From: Catenaria anguillulae PL171
Taxonomy: Eukaryota > Blastocladiomycota > Blastocladiomycetes > Blastocladiales > Catenariaceae
Assembly (NCBI GenBank): GCA_002102555.1
Contig: MCFL01000005.1
Span: 62,001 to 126,000 of the forward strand
Length of the DNA: 64,000 nucleotides
Direction of reading: 5' to 3'
In this document: positions 25,301 through 36,400 of the stretch, piece by piece
Position numbering within the stretch: the stretch's first letter is position 1
Layout of the letters: every line of letters begins with the position of its first letter
Notes under the pieces: model-generated
Told to the model about the DNA's origin: nothing
Databases searched by the model: none
What the model saw: only the letters and a program-made list of their open reading frames with translations
Program-made: the position numbers and the translations under genes

Positions 25301-25377
25301 TGGTTCTCACTAGATTATCTCTTGATTCTCTTGCTCCAGCGCTCTAGGTATAGCTGCCCCCCCCCCCCCCCGCAGCC
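22359..25377. other. 3-kb spacer between the duplicated 7TM genes
   Basis: No gene can be supported; the frames here are short, overlapping on both strands and without domains. A run of 17 T lies at 24400-24416. From about 24,775 the sequence resembles the region upstream of copy 1 (about 19,885) and is probably the duplicated promoter. A 15-base C run (25357-25371) directly precedes the copy 2 start codon. Confidence 0.5.
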
Positions 25378-27460
25378 ATGAGCTCAACAACGACTGCTCG
25401 GCCGGCGGCAACCAGTAAACCCACGGGCGTTGTGTTCGATTTCAACCTCATTACATCCCAACCAGGCGGCCAAGAGAACTTGGTTGTACACATCATTGGC
25501 TCTGTCCTGCATACGGTTGCGATCTTCTTCCTTATTGTCGCCCTCACACTCTCCATTCGTGGGTTCATCTCGTCCAAGTCAAGGTTTTGGCTGGCCAGCA
25601 TTATAGGCGTATTGCTTCTCATTCCCGTACCATTTTGCGAATGGTACGTTGTCGCTGTCATCAATCGCCGGATTCCATCGGATCCCCAGGCTTTGTGCGT
25701 CGTGGATTTGGTTGGGTGTTGATCTCTAACATTTATGACCAAATTGTGGCTTGTGCCTCGATCATGTGTCGTCCCCAGGTATTACTTTCTCGCCTTCTTT
25801 TCCAACAAGGTCTGTTCATCCCTTTCTTTGCGGCTCATGAAAATGCCAGTATTGCTGATACCTCCTATTGCTTCCCGTACTCCCCAATTCGCAGACACTA
25901 TGGGACTTTTCCGAAATGTTGACCTTGGTCGGCGATGTCTGCATGCGATTTGGTTCGTGTTCGAGTACTTGCCCACTCGTACACTCGAGCGTCGCCCAAT
26001 CTCACCTGTGTTTTTGTCTTTAATCCTAGGATACGCAATCATCACCACCTGTCGTTTCTACCGCCTGCGGATCGTTTGGGACAAGGGCAACGCCAACAAC
26101 AAGGCCGTCAACCACCTCGGCGTTCGCAAGACTGGCGCAAACTCGAACAACCGGTCGCTGGCCGACTGGCTCGGGGTTCCACGGAATGCCTACTTGGTCG
26201 CAACGATTACCTTGTGGGTGTTGCTTATCGCGAGCACCGGCGCCGTGACGTTTCTCCGCATTGTCGAGTACATTCATCGCGAGACACGCGCCAAGCGCAT
26301 TCCGGTTCCCATTGTGGACGACGGTCGCCAAATCGAACGCACCGTCTCGGGAGTTGCCTTTTCGTTTGCATTCTTTGGCAATGTCGCCGCTGACTACCTT
26401 TTTTATTTGGTTGTCGTGCGTGGAATCAAGGGCGAGGTGACCACGAGGGACAAGTTCAAGGCCTTGCTCCCGTACTTGCCAGTGATGATCTTCCAAGCCA
26501 TGTATCTGTTCTATTGGTGATGGCCGCCATCTTTACCGATCGCCAATACCGCTATCTCATTACTAGCTACATTGTCCTTGTGCTTTTCCTTCCCACATGT
26601 GCGTTTTTCTTTTTTTCACATTCAGCCATGCTGCAAGTCTTTGTCTCACGTTGTCTCACCCCCCCCCCCGCTTTCCCAGTTGAGGCTTTCATCTTCTACA
26701 TGGTTTCCATCCCCCAAACTCGGTCAATGGTTGCCAAGTCTCGTGGCGGTGGGTCTGGATATGGCTCGGCTACGGATCAGGGTCCGGCGGACGTTCGCGG
26801 TCCCGCTCCAACGGCCCGACTGCCATCTCCAAAGCGAGCGCAACGTCGCCACTTGACTACTACACGTCTGGCAATGGCGAGGAGCGGAATATCCCCCTTC
26901 CTCCGCCCAAGCCAACCATGTCGACTGGGGCCGCAACGACCACAACCGTTTCCGGCCAAATGTACTCGTCCAATGACACCCTCAACGTTCAATCCTCCCA
27001 GCGGGGTATCAAGCACAGCGGACCCCTTCACCTGGCCCGTTTCGCCTAATGGTGCCGCCCACTCGTCGTCGCATCCGCCTGGGCAGGGTACCCACAACCT
27101 CCCAAGAGCCCCAACCCACCCTCGTACCGGTCGCACCCGTCGGTCGACTCTGGCGGCGTCCCGCGCTGGCAACCCCCAGCAACGCCCACGCGCCAAAACA
27201 GCTCCGAGTTGCCAATGACGCAGGTGTATCATCATCACCAGTACCAACAACAGGTGCCGTCTCGCCAAGGATCGTTCAAGCATCCAACTACCGTCAACAA
27301 CATTGGTGCGCCGGTCAGATCGTCGCCGCCAAGTTCGCTGCAACTTGCAGGCCAGGCTCGCACTCCATCACAGCAACCGCAACAACAGCAGGCATCGGCA
27401 CAGTACCCGACTTCGCCGATTGAGGGCGAGGAGCCGCAGTGGAGGGCACCGAGATGGTGA
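25378..27460 (+). CDS. orphan seven-transmembrane protein, copy 2
   Basis: This is a duplicate of the gene at 20397-22358, same strand, start codons 4,981 bases apart. Exons are 25378-25643, 25779-25809, 25895-25952, 26030-26598 and 26680-27460; the first three match copy 1 exactly in length. Introns 1-3 differ in sequence and, for intron 1, clearly in length. TM segments and the Ser/Gly/Gln tail are as in copy 1; the tail ends QWRAPRW instead of YQPK. Exon 1 differs from copy 1 at dozens of positions, while much of exon 4 is almost identical. A base is missing near 26,508 (CTGTTCTA for CTGTTGCTA) and another near 26,766 (GGCTCGGCT for GGCTCGGGCT), with further tail frame steps, so the frame is broken as written. 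Either these are sequence errors or this copy is a young pseudogene. Confidence 0.66.
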
Positions 27461-27834
27461 GCGACTCTGTCCTTCGATTCGGTAACGTGGTTACTTGAAC
27501 TGATCTCTTTCATGCACTTTGATTCTTGCTCTTTTGCGTGTACACTTCATTTTCTGGGGATCTCGAATCCTGACCTGCATTCTGTTTCCATTTGTACCGT
27601 TTCGCATTGTGGAATACCTCTTTGAATTTTTTTTTTTTTTTTTCTTTTTCCCTTTCGTCGTTCGAGCCGTACCAAGAGCACAGTCATCTTGTTTTCATAC
27701 ATAGAATCGGCTGCAAATCGCCCACCTTGATTCAAGTGCGAATCGGACACGTTGCAGAAAAGAGACCAACCAGAAGGTTATTTATGGCAATAAATACCAG
27801 GAGCAAATACCTGTGTGACACAACAATACCATGT
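27461..27834. other. convergent spacer, 7TM copy 2 / RTF1
   Basis: This 374-base tail-to-tail spacer has a 16-base T run at 27628-27643 and AT-rich sequence suitable for 3'-end signals of both genes. No coding potential is seen. Confidence 0.5.
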
Positions 27835-30087
27835 TCATAAATCCAAGTCCAACTTTGGCGCAGACTTGTACAAATCAAGCACGCCGCCGTCACCGTCATC
27901 GTCATCGTCTTCAGCTGCGGCGACGAGGTCCGGGAGTGGGGGCCTAATGGACGACGAGAGCAGCGGGTCAGATACCGTTCATCTCGTTAACATGGGGGTA
28001 ATGAGTAATGTGTGCAAGCACGTACCCAGCCGGCGCAAACGACAATCCGGGAATGTCAGCCAACGTACCCAACCGTGCCCCAGAATCTGTTCCCACTTGC
28101 GACACACCGGGTCCTGCTGCCGGACGCTTCCGCTCCAACAAGCCCGGGTTCTTGAAAATGTTCTTGCCGCCCATGGCCGACGCCAGCATCGTGTCCCCAC
28201 CCTCCCTGCGCCTCGCAAACGCTGCGGTCGAATTGCCATCATCGCCTCCAAACACCTTGGCCTCGACAATGGCATCGATCTCCCTCAACTGGTTGGAAAT
28301 GTCGTCGATGGCGGCCCGGTCGCCATTGGCCTTTGCCAGGTGCAGCTTTTTAATGAGCACCGACTTTTCGGCCGCAAAGTTGCGGGGTACCGCTCCGGGA
28401 AGCTGCATCTTCTTTTTCACCATGAGCGAAATCTCCTCGTCCGTGAAGATGTGCGCCTCGGCCTGGGCAATATCCTTGGCCTTGTGCTGCGCGTCGGCCT
28501 TGGTGGGCAATGGAATCGATTCGGATTCGCACGTGAGGCGCCACCGGTCAAACTCGGCTTGCGTAAAGGGCGTGTTGGAGAAGATGTCGGCCAGGAACAC
28601 TTTTTCGGCCGAGCCGTGCTTGAGCAGGAAGGATTTGTTGGTGCGGACGGTTTGCACCGAGTAGGGTCGTTTGTACTCGGTCACGTCTAGGCATGCAACA
28701 TGATGAGTCAACAATCGTCGTCAAGGTCCATCGAAAGCAGTCGACGACATAGCAAAGCACACACCGATGATCTGGCACACGCGGTAAACGGGCTCGCCGC
28801 TGTTGTCACCAACGCGCAAGCGAACAAATGCCTCTGCACGCCGTAAAACGAAGAAAACTCAACGAGTCAGACAAGAACGGAATATGAACTCAAACAGATT
28901 GCAGACGCACCCCTTGCCAAATCCTCGAAAAAGTCGGCATAGCAATACTTTGCAATCTGTGTCCTAGTCAGCATCATCCCATTCAACTCTGCAAGCGTCA
29001 AAGGCGGATCCCGCGGATACGCATTTCTGCGCGGCGAGCTCGACCGATCGTTTGCGTTGCGCGTAGGCGAATACGCTGGGTCGTACGCCGGACTGTTTGA
29101 GCGGTCGCGGCGGCGGTGGCTGCGATCGTGGTGCCGGTCATTGTGGCGGGCGCCTGAACGGCGCGAGTCGCGGTCGTCCGTGTCGCTCACGACATCAATG
29201 TCGTCATCGTCGTCGTGTTCGTCACGGTCCTTGTTGCGGCGATGGCGTTTGCGGGTCGAGGGTCGGTCTTCATTGTAATCCGAGTCCGAGTCCGAGTAGC
29301 GGTTACTACGGCGCTGCAAAGGTGGATTGTGATGACGTGAGCAAATGTGGATTTGATGGCGAAGATTAGCCGGGCTTGCTTGACGTACTGAGGTCCGCTT
29401 GTCTTTCAGGGCTTGAAGCTTGCGCTTCTTGTCGGCGGCGGCCGCATTGGATTCCGACCGGCGAGACGCTAGCGGTGAAAATAAAGTGTAAGAGCAATCT
29501 TTGAACTACGGACGAACAGATGGGAAATCAACGTACGCCGCTGGTTTTGCTGCTCGCGCAACTTTTCCGCAACCGCGCGGCGTTCCTCACGGCGTTGGCG
29601 CTAAACAGCCGAATGCATCAGACCGAAATGAGTCAAAATCGAGCCAACAAGGCAAACCTAGAGGAAATGTGAGGGAACCTGTTCGGCGCGATCCGCCAAA
29701 ATCTTCTCACGCTCCAACTCGGGCAATGAGTCCAGATACGCCCTGTCCCTCGAATCACCGATCAAGTCGGGGCCCCACGGGTCACGGTCGTCGTCATCGT
29801 CGCCGGCACCGCGCCCGCCGTTCAAGTCCGAATCGTCGTCATCGTCGTCCGTGTCGTTGCGGGACCGGCGAGAGCGGCGGGAGCGACGCCGCGAAGTGTC
29901 GTCGCCATCGTCATCGTAGCTGCGGTCCGAGCTTGTGTGAGACCGGGAACGGCGTATGGAAATGGCAATGGAAAGCGGTCAAGCACACATACCGAGAGCG
30001 ACGGGACTTTGGTGAGGATGAGGTTGGGGTTTCGCCGAGCAGTGCCAGGATGTCGTGGGCGATTTCGTCGTCTTGGAACGATGCCAT
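27835..30087 (-). CDS. RTF1: RNA polymerase II-associated Paf1-complex subunit RTF1 (Plus3 domain)
   Basis: RTF1 links the Paf1 complex to elongating RNA polymerase II and promotes H2B ubiquitination. Eight exons on the minus strand splice in phase: 30087-29993, 29919-29679, 29600-29537, 29468-29389, 29313-28911, 28833-28765, 28686-28026 and 27943-27835, giving 573 residues. The N-terminal third is acidic and Arg/Ser-rich, with the RTF1 region DLIGDSRDRAYLDSLPELE. The Plus3 domain (about residues 265-395) reads LAELNGMMLTRTQIAKYCY, then VRLRVGDNSGEPVYRVCQII, then TRTNKSFLLKHG equivalents, as in human and yeast RTF1. A charged coiled C-terminal region follows and ends in an acidic stretch. The start is the first ATG of an MASFQDDEI exon, matching the usual acidic N-terminus. 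No frame problem is seen. Confidence 0.92.
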
Positions 30088-30491
30088 GATGTTGAATTTG
30101 CTGATTTCGCAGAGTGCGCTTGGTACCAGGACTTTGAGTGCATGCGATGATGTTTTCTTTCATGGCCAATTCTTTTGATTTACATACATATGTACAACTA
30201 TGGATATGGCTCTCAACTTGCAAACCCCCTGAAGATCGAAGGCCTGGCGTCGATCTGATCCCAGAAAAGCCCTGTCACGTCGAGGACAAGAAGTGACGAT
30301 AACGACAACGACATGGCGAAGAGGACCAGAGCCAAACATTGGATTGACATTCTGGCAAGCAAAAGGCATGTATACATAGTGGGGGCAACGATAAATAGAT
30401 AGTGAAGTGAGACACCAGTGTGTGCAAGGTTGACACAAAACTCAAAACCCTAGTAGAGGACAAACCGGAACACAGCAACAAGAGAAGACGA
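30088..30491. other. spacer between RTF1 5' end and dynein 3' end
   Basis: This 404-base region must hold the RTF1 promoter and the dynein 3' untranslated region. No ORF or structural element stands out. Confidence 0.45.
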
Positions 30492-33400
30492 CTATTCCGA
30501 TGACAGCAATAACGACACACCACACAAGGTCCACTTGACTGGTGACTCCTTGGTCTTCAAATTGAATGTCCACACATATGTCGGCCCACGTTGCCGTGTC
30601 CGATACAGCGGGCACTCGTAAACACCCTTGGTCTCGCGCTTTTCAATCGGAATGGCCTTGATGAACAAGACTGGCATGGACGGCGTCAGCTCCTTGAGGA
30701 ACGATTCCGCAATGCATCCAGCATTGTTATCCCAACGAGCACCCTCCATGAACAGGCCGTGGATGTATGCACCCTCGCGCGGGGCAGCCGTGCACTCTTC
30801 CCGAGTCTTTTTCAGGACTTCGACCGTCAACACCATGCGATCCAAGGGCCACTCGTTCTTGCGCGCCGTCAATTGCATACAAGCTGTCAACAAGGACTGA
30901 GGATCTGTTCAATGTGCAAAAGATGAGTCAGTCAACTGCTAGACAAGGACGCCAAGGAAGGGCGAAACGAAAACGTACTAAACAATCCAGGCAGCCAGAC
31001 CACAGAGGGCAGCTGGAACTCGGCAACCCACTGCTCCAATTCCTTGATGCGCTGCAGCAAGTCTGCATACCAAGCCGCAAATTGCATCATGGACGGGTAT
31101 GCCAGCTTTTCCCACAGCGCGGGAATCGATCCAAAGAAGATGGCATTCATGAGCGCCTCCATCGACTCGGTAATCGTCAAGTCACCCTTGAGACCCAGAT
31201 CCAACTCCTTGAGGGACCGTCGAATCTCGTTGGTCAACATGGCCATCCGGTCACACTCTTGCAGGGCAACCGAAATAAACGGCGTGCGCTCCTCGACACG
31301 CGACATGAGCTCGGGCACGTTGAACGAATCGGGCAAGGAAGCCAAAATCTCGTCGACGGTTTGCTTGACCTTTTCCTCTCGACTCACGGCATTGCCCGCA
31401 GCATTGTCGCGGGGTTGCATCTCAAGCAAGGTCTTGAACAGCTTGTCGGCCATCTTGGTCAAGACACCAATTTCCGCGTTCGGATGCAATCCATACAAGT
31501 AAGGGGACTCTGCCGGAAGCGTCTCGTCAATGTACTTGTGGTACTCCTTGTAATCCAAACTCGGCGGCGCGGCAAATCCAGGCGCAAGTTCGAACCCGGC
31601 CTCAAACATGTCCTCACGAATGTACACTTCCAAGTACGACGAGCACAGGCGCCGATCCCAGTCGTCGGAAATGTGACCGCCGTACATGATGTCGCCAAAC
31701 ATGTAGCGCAAATCGGTCCACGGCACTTTGGGCCACGCTTCCAGGTAATTGTAAAGCACGTCCACGGAGATAGTCAAGTCACCAGTTGAGAACGGATACG
31801 ACCTGTTCCAGCCCTGGGTACCAAACTTGCGGCGCTCAAGAACGACGGCATGGAAGTAGCACAAGGCAAACAAGATGCTCTTGAACTCGGCCTCTTTGGA
31901 ACACCGTTCGAGTGTCTCTTGGTTAAAGTTGTCAAACGCACGGTGCAAGTTGGCATTCATGCCCGTGGGCGGCTCGTTGGTGATCTTGATGGACGCTTGC
32001 AGAATCGACGTGGGAATGATATGGTAGGCCGGGTCGCCAGCGGGTTCCGCCGACAAGAACACACGGAACGACTCGTGTGCGTCGACCATGAGCGCCTCGA
32101 GCTTCTTTTCGAGCGTCGGCAACCATTTAGCAACCAAGTGAATGTTTTGCAACATGACCCAGCCACCATTCTTGGCTGCAATATCGAGCTTGTTTTCGGC
32201 AATCACCTCCTGACCTTGGCCAAGCGACACGTTGTGGAAGTTGCCCAAATCTTCGGCCACATTCTGGGTCCGGCCAACCGACTCGACTTCCTTGACCGGA
32301 TCCACACCGGGCGACAAAATGAAAAAGACGGGCGTGATGTTGGACGTCTCCTCGTACGTCTTCATGAGTGGAATGCGCGACGAATCAATGTACTTTGCGC
32401 CCATCTTGAGTCCAATGAAGCCACGGACGGCATACGACATGCGATCGGGACGCAGTGCACGCAAAATGCACAACTTTTGCATGGGTGTCTTGGTCTTCCA
32501 CTCGGCCGGCAAGTTTTCATTCTCGGGCGCCTCGGACTCGCAATACTTTTTCCAGCGCTTGGAACTGCCCTCGATATCGTTCGGCAACAACCGGAACGGC
32601 TCCAAGTTGCCGAGCGCCTTGATGGTCTGCCACGAGGAGGCAGATAGCCAATCGGCCGGTGAATTGGCACCAAACACCTTGGGGGCGCGCAGCAAAAAGT
32701 CGAGCTCGGTTGGATCCAAGTCTCCCTGCCCCAGCAGAATCTGGAACGCCATTTGGGCCGTGAAGATGAGCTTGTCGCGCTCAAACAACCCGCGCGTGGT
32801 GTACAGGTAGGTCCGATGGGTAATGTTGTCAATGAGTGCAGCAACGCGCTCCTTGATATCCTCGGACGGCTCGGCAGTGCTGATGGCCCGTTGGAACACG
32901 ACCTTGTAAGCATTGAGCGAGTACTGGTACATTGGGTGAATTTGCCACAGGTCGTTGAGCAAAAAGTAGAGGAGCGACGAGCGGGCGGCCACGGGACGGT
33001 ACAACTCACGAGTCTCGTTGATGCGCTTTTCCGTCTTTTTCGCCTCCTCGACCTTGACCTCAATCTCGGTGGCGGTCCGTTTAGTGGTTTCCAAGTTTTC
33101 GACCAATGCATAGTCGCCCAAGAAGTTGCCCTGCGCCGACGAGAGACGCGACAAGAGAGCGTCTTCGAGCTCTGTCAACTTGATCTTGAACTCGTTTTGC
33201 TGCTTGGTCAGCTCGGCCTTGGTTTCTTCCAAGTCGGGACGCTCAGCTTTGACGACATCGGCCAGCAGCTGGTCCTCGAGACCCGAAATTGTGACGGTAA
33301 AGTTGACGAGCGTCGTTTGGGCTTGAATTTCGGGCGGGTAGTGCGGGTTGGGCAGCCGAGTTTGCAAAATGAGCTTGAAGTTGGGGTCGTACTCGATTTC

Positions 33401-36400
33401 ACGGTCGCCAATTTTGATAGCCTTGCCCTTCTTGATGGTGTTCCGACCAATAATGTGGTCCAACACGGGGTCAATGCTGGTGCCCAGATCCTCAATCAAG
33501 CACGGGTCGCCTGCCGACACTGCCTTCTCGATCGCATCCAAGTAGCCACGCTGTCCCAAACGCACAATCTTGAGGTTAGGGCCCTCACGATTCTTGATCC
33601 ACTTGATGCCTTGCAACTGCGGATCAATGATGAGCGGCCAACGCTTGCAATTGGTGACCATGGTGGCATTCTCGAGCGAGACACGATCCGTCGGCAATCC
33701 TTCATTGTTCCAGCGCGCAATTTCGGCGCTATTGGTCAAAATGTCGAGCGGGTCGAGATTGTCCGACATGGGAACACCCGTGGTCGCGTCCTTGAGATAT
33801 GGCATCCACTTTTCCTCAATGAGCTCGGTACGGTACCGCTTGCTGAAGCAGCCCACGTACGAAATGAAGGCAGAGGCGAGCAGCACGTCACCAGCCAGCG
33901 TCTTTTGTTCAACCTTGAACTTGGCCACGGCCTCGCTCCAACGCACTTTTTCAGACGCGAGTCCACCGACGAGACGGTTGGCAAGCACAATGGTCTCTTG
34001 AGTTGTCCTGGCCTCTTCCTCACAACGCAACTTGTCGGCGGTGGCCTTTTCGAACTGTGCCTTGAGCGTTGCCAAGTTGCTGTCCAGCTCGGCAATCTTG
34101 GCCTTGATTTCGGCCAACTTGGCTTGGGCAGCCGCCAAATCAGTTGTTGCAACCTCGAGGGCCTTGCGCTTGGGCTCCACATCACAGTACACATGGTAGT
34201 ACATGACGACGTTGACGACCCATGAGCAGAGACCAGCCGCGGCAATGGATTTGACTTCATATACTCTTCGTTGAAGTTTTCGTTCTTGAGGTACGGCTCA
34301 AGCGCATCGAGGTTGGACCGGTCAATCTGTTCCTTGTTGAAGTTGATGAGCGATTCCAAGAACACATCGACCTTGGCCATCATGTTCTTGCCCGCCTTCC
34401 AACTGCGATCCTTGGCAATCTTTCCCGCAGGCGACATGAGCACCATGACGGCTGCCACGACATCAACGACATCTTGCGATGGGGAACCAAACGACTTCAA
34501 TTCCGTCAAGTTGGCCTTGTTGAGCGTATTCAAGGCGTTTGCAGCGGCGGCAAGGGCGGGCTCGGCAGCCCGCAAATCCTCTTGACACTGGCGCTGCTTT
34601 TCCTCGACTTCGCGGGTAAAGTTGGCCACTTTGCGTTCCTCACCATCGGCAATGGCTTTTTCCTTGTTGACCTTTTCGGTATCAATGGCAACGCGCTCAA
34701 TCAGCCGCTCGGCCTCCTCGTTCTTGGCCTTGAGTTCCACTTCTTGCGTTGCCAGCTTGGCCTTGAGGTCGTCAACCTGAGCGGCCGTGCTTTCGAGCTT
34801 GGTCAACCCGTTCTCAAGACGCTCCATGGACCGCATGAGCTCGCTCGACTTCTTTTCGAGCATGGACTTGTACAAGTTGATGAGCTCAAGGAAGCTCTTG
34901 GGCGTGGTGTAGTTGTACCGCTTTTCATTGAACAAGTACTTTTTGCTGACGTCGTTGACAGCCTCGTGAGCAAACGCCATGAAGTTTGTGACCGACTTTT
35001 TGAGCTCCTTGGGTACCAGGTCGCAGCTGTCAATGAAGCGAGTAGCGACCTAGATAGAACGATGGGTGGGAGGAATGAGCCAGCTCGTCGCTAACACAAA
35101 GGTCGATGAGCAAGCGCCGTACCTTTTGCAAGGCCTCCACGGGCCAACTGTGGAACCAGTCGATCTGGGTACAGTTGACAATAGCCGGGAACTTGCGGCA
35201 TCGAGAGCGCAACGTTCCACCGACGGGCGAGAAGCAGAGCACCACTTTGAGGTTGCGGCGCACATTGCTGATGAATTGGTCCCAACATGCTTCGCGGGTG
35301 TCGACCAGACCCAGTGCCTTGACCTCATTACGCATCGAGTTGATGATGTTCTCAACCTCATCGTCAGGGAACAGCTGAGGAATGTTGCCCGACGCGAGCA
35401 AGTCGTTGATGAGCACAAGGAACTTCTCGTCGGCAACCTGGGAATCAGCGAGCAAGAACATGATTTGCTGCTTCTTCTGACCCGTCTTGATGTACAGGCC
35501 ACACAAGTCTGCCTTGAGATCGACAATGCTATAGCCCTTGCGGAGCGTGATTTGGAACACCGACATGGACGACATGGACGACGCGAGACGGGCAAGCGAC
35601 TGCTTACCAGAACCACCAACACCCACAAGAAGGGCGTTGCCGCGAGGAGACTCGAGGATGCGACTGATGCGGGCAATGTGGCAAATGGCGTCTTCGAACA
35701 GCACCAATCCATGGCAGCGTTGACCTCGTTGTACTGATCCAAAGCCTCCTCGAGAATCTTCTTGAGCGACGGCCAGTCCTTTGCTGCACAATACTTTGGC
35801 TCGCCCATGCCACCAGCAAAGTGCGTGTAAATCAGTGGGTCGGCAAAGACAGCATTCTGGTCCATGTCGTCAAAGTCTTCTTGATAAACTCCTTTTGCAT
35901 CGACAGCAGGGCCGCGGCATCCGTGTCATCGAGCAACTTGTCGCCATACACTCGGGTCGATTCGTGGGCCCAGAGGCGGACCAAGTCAGCGGCTCCTTGA
36001 GAATGTCCTTGGTCGCAAACAAGATGCCTTGGAAGATGTTGGACAAGTCACGCAGGTTGAAGATGTAATGGAACTTGACGGCTGTTGGTAAGAATGAGGC
36101 GGCCACCTTCTTGTGCACAGCCAATGACATGGTGACAAGCTTCTCACCGGCCTTTTGCACGGCGGTTGACATGTTGCCTAAATGGCCTTGCAGAATCGAA
36201 TTGTAGATCGAGACGAGCGAATCGACACCGGGGAAGTTGACGGCAAACACCGAGAAATGGCGCTGCAAACGCGACGTGATGGTGAAGTTGCCTGCCGTTG
36301 GGTTCATGCACGCCACGTACTGGCAGTTGTGAATTTCCTTGAGCGTCAACTTTTGACGGTCATACCAGTGACGGTAGTCGAGGTGCTGACGCAAGAGCGA

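Noticed and set aside
22359-25377. Several 60-190-codon frames between the 7TM copies
   Set aside because: They overlap on both strands, lack domains and show no splice support.
32753-34225. 490-codon open frame on the + strand inside dynein
   Set aside because: It is the shadow of a highly conserved dynein region on the minus strand.
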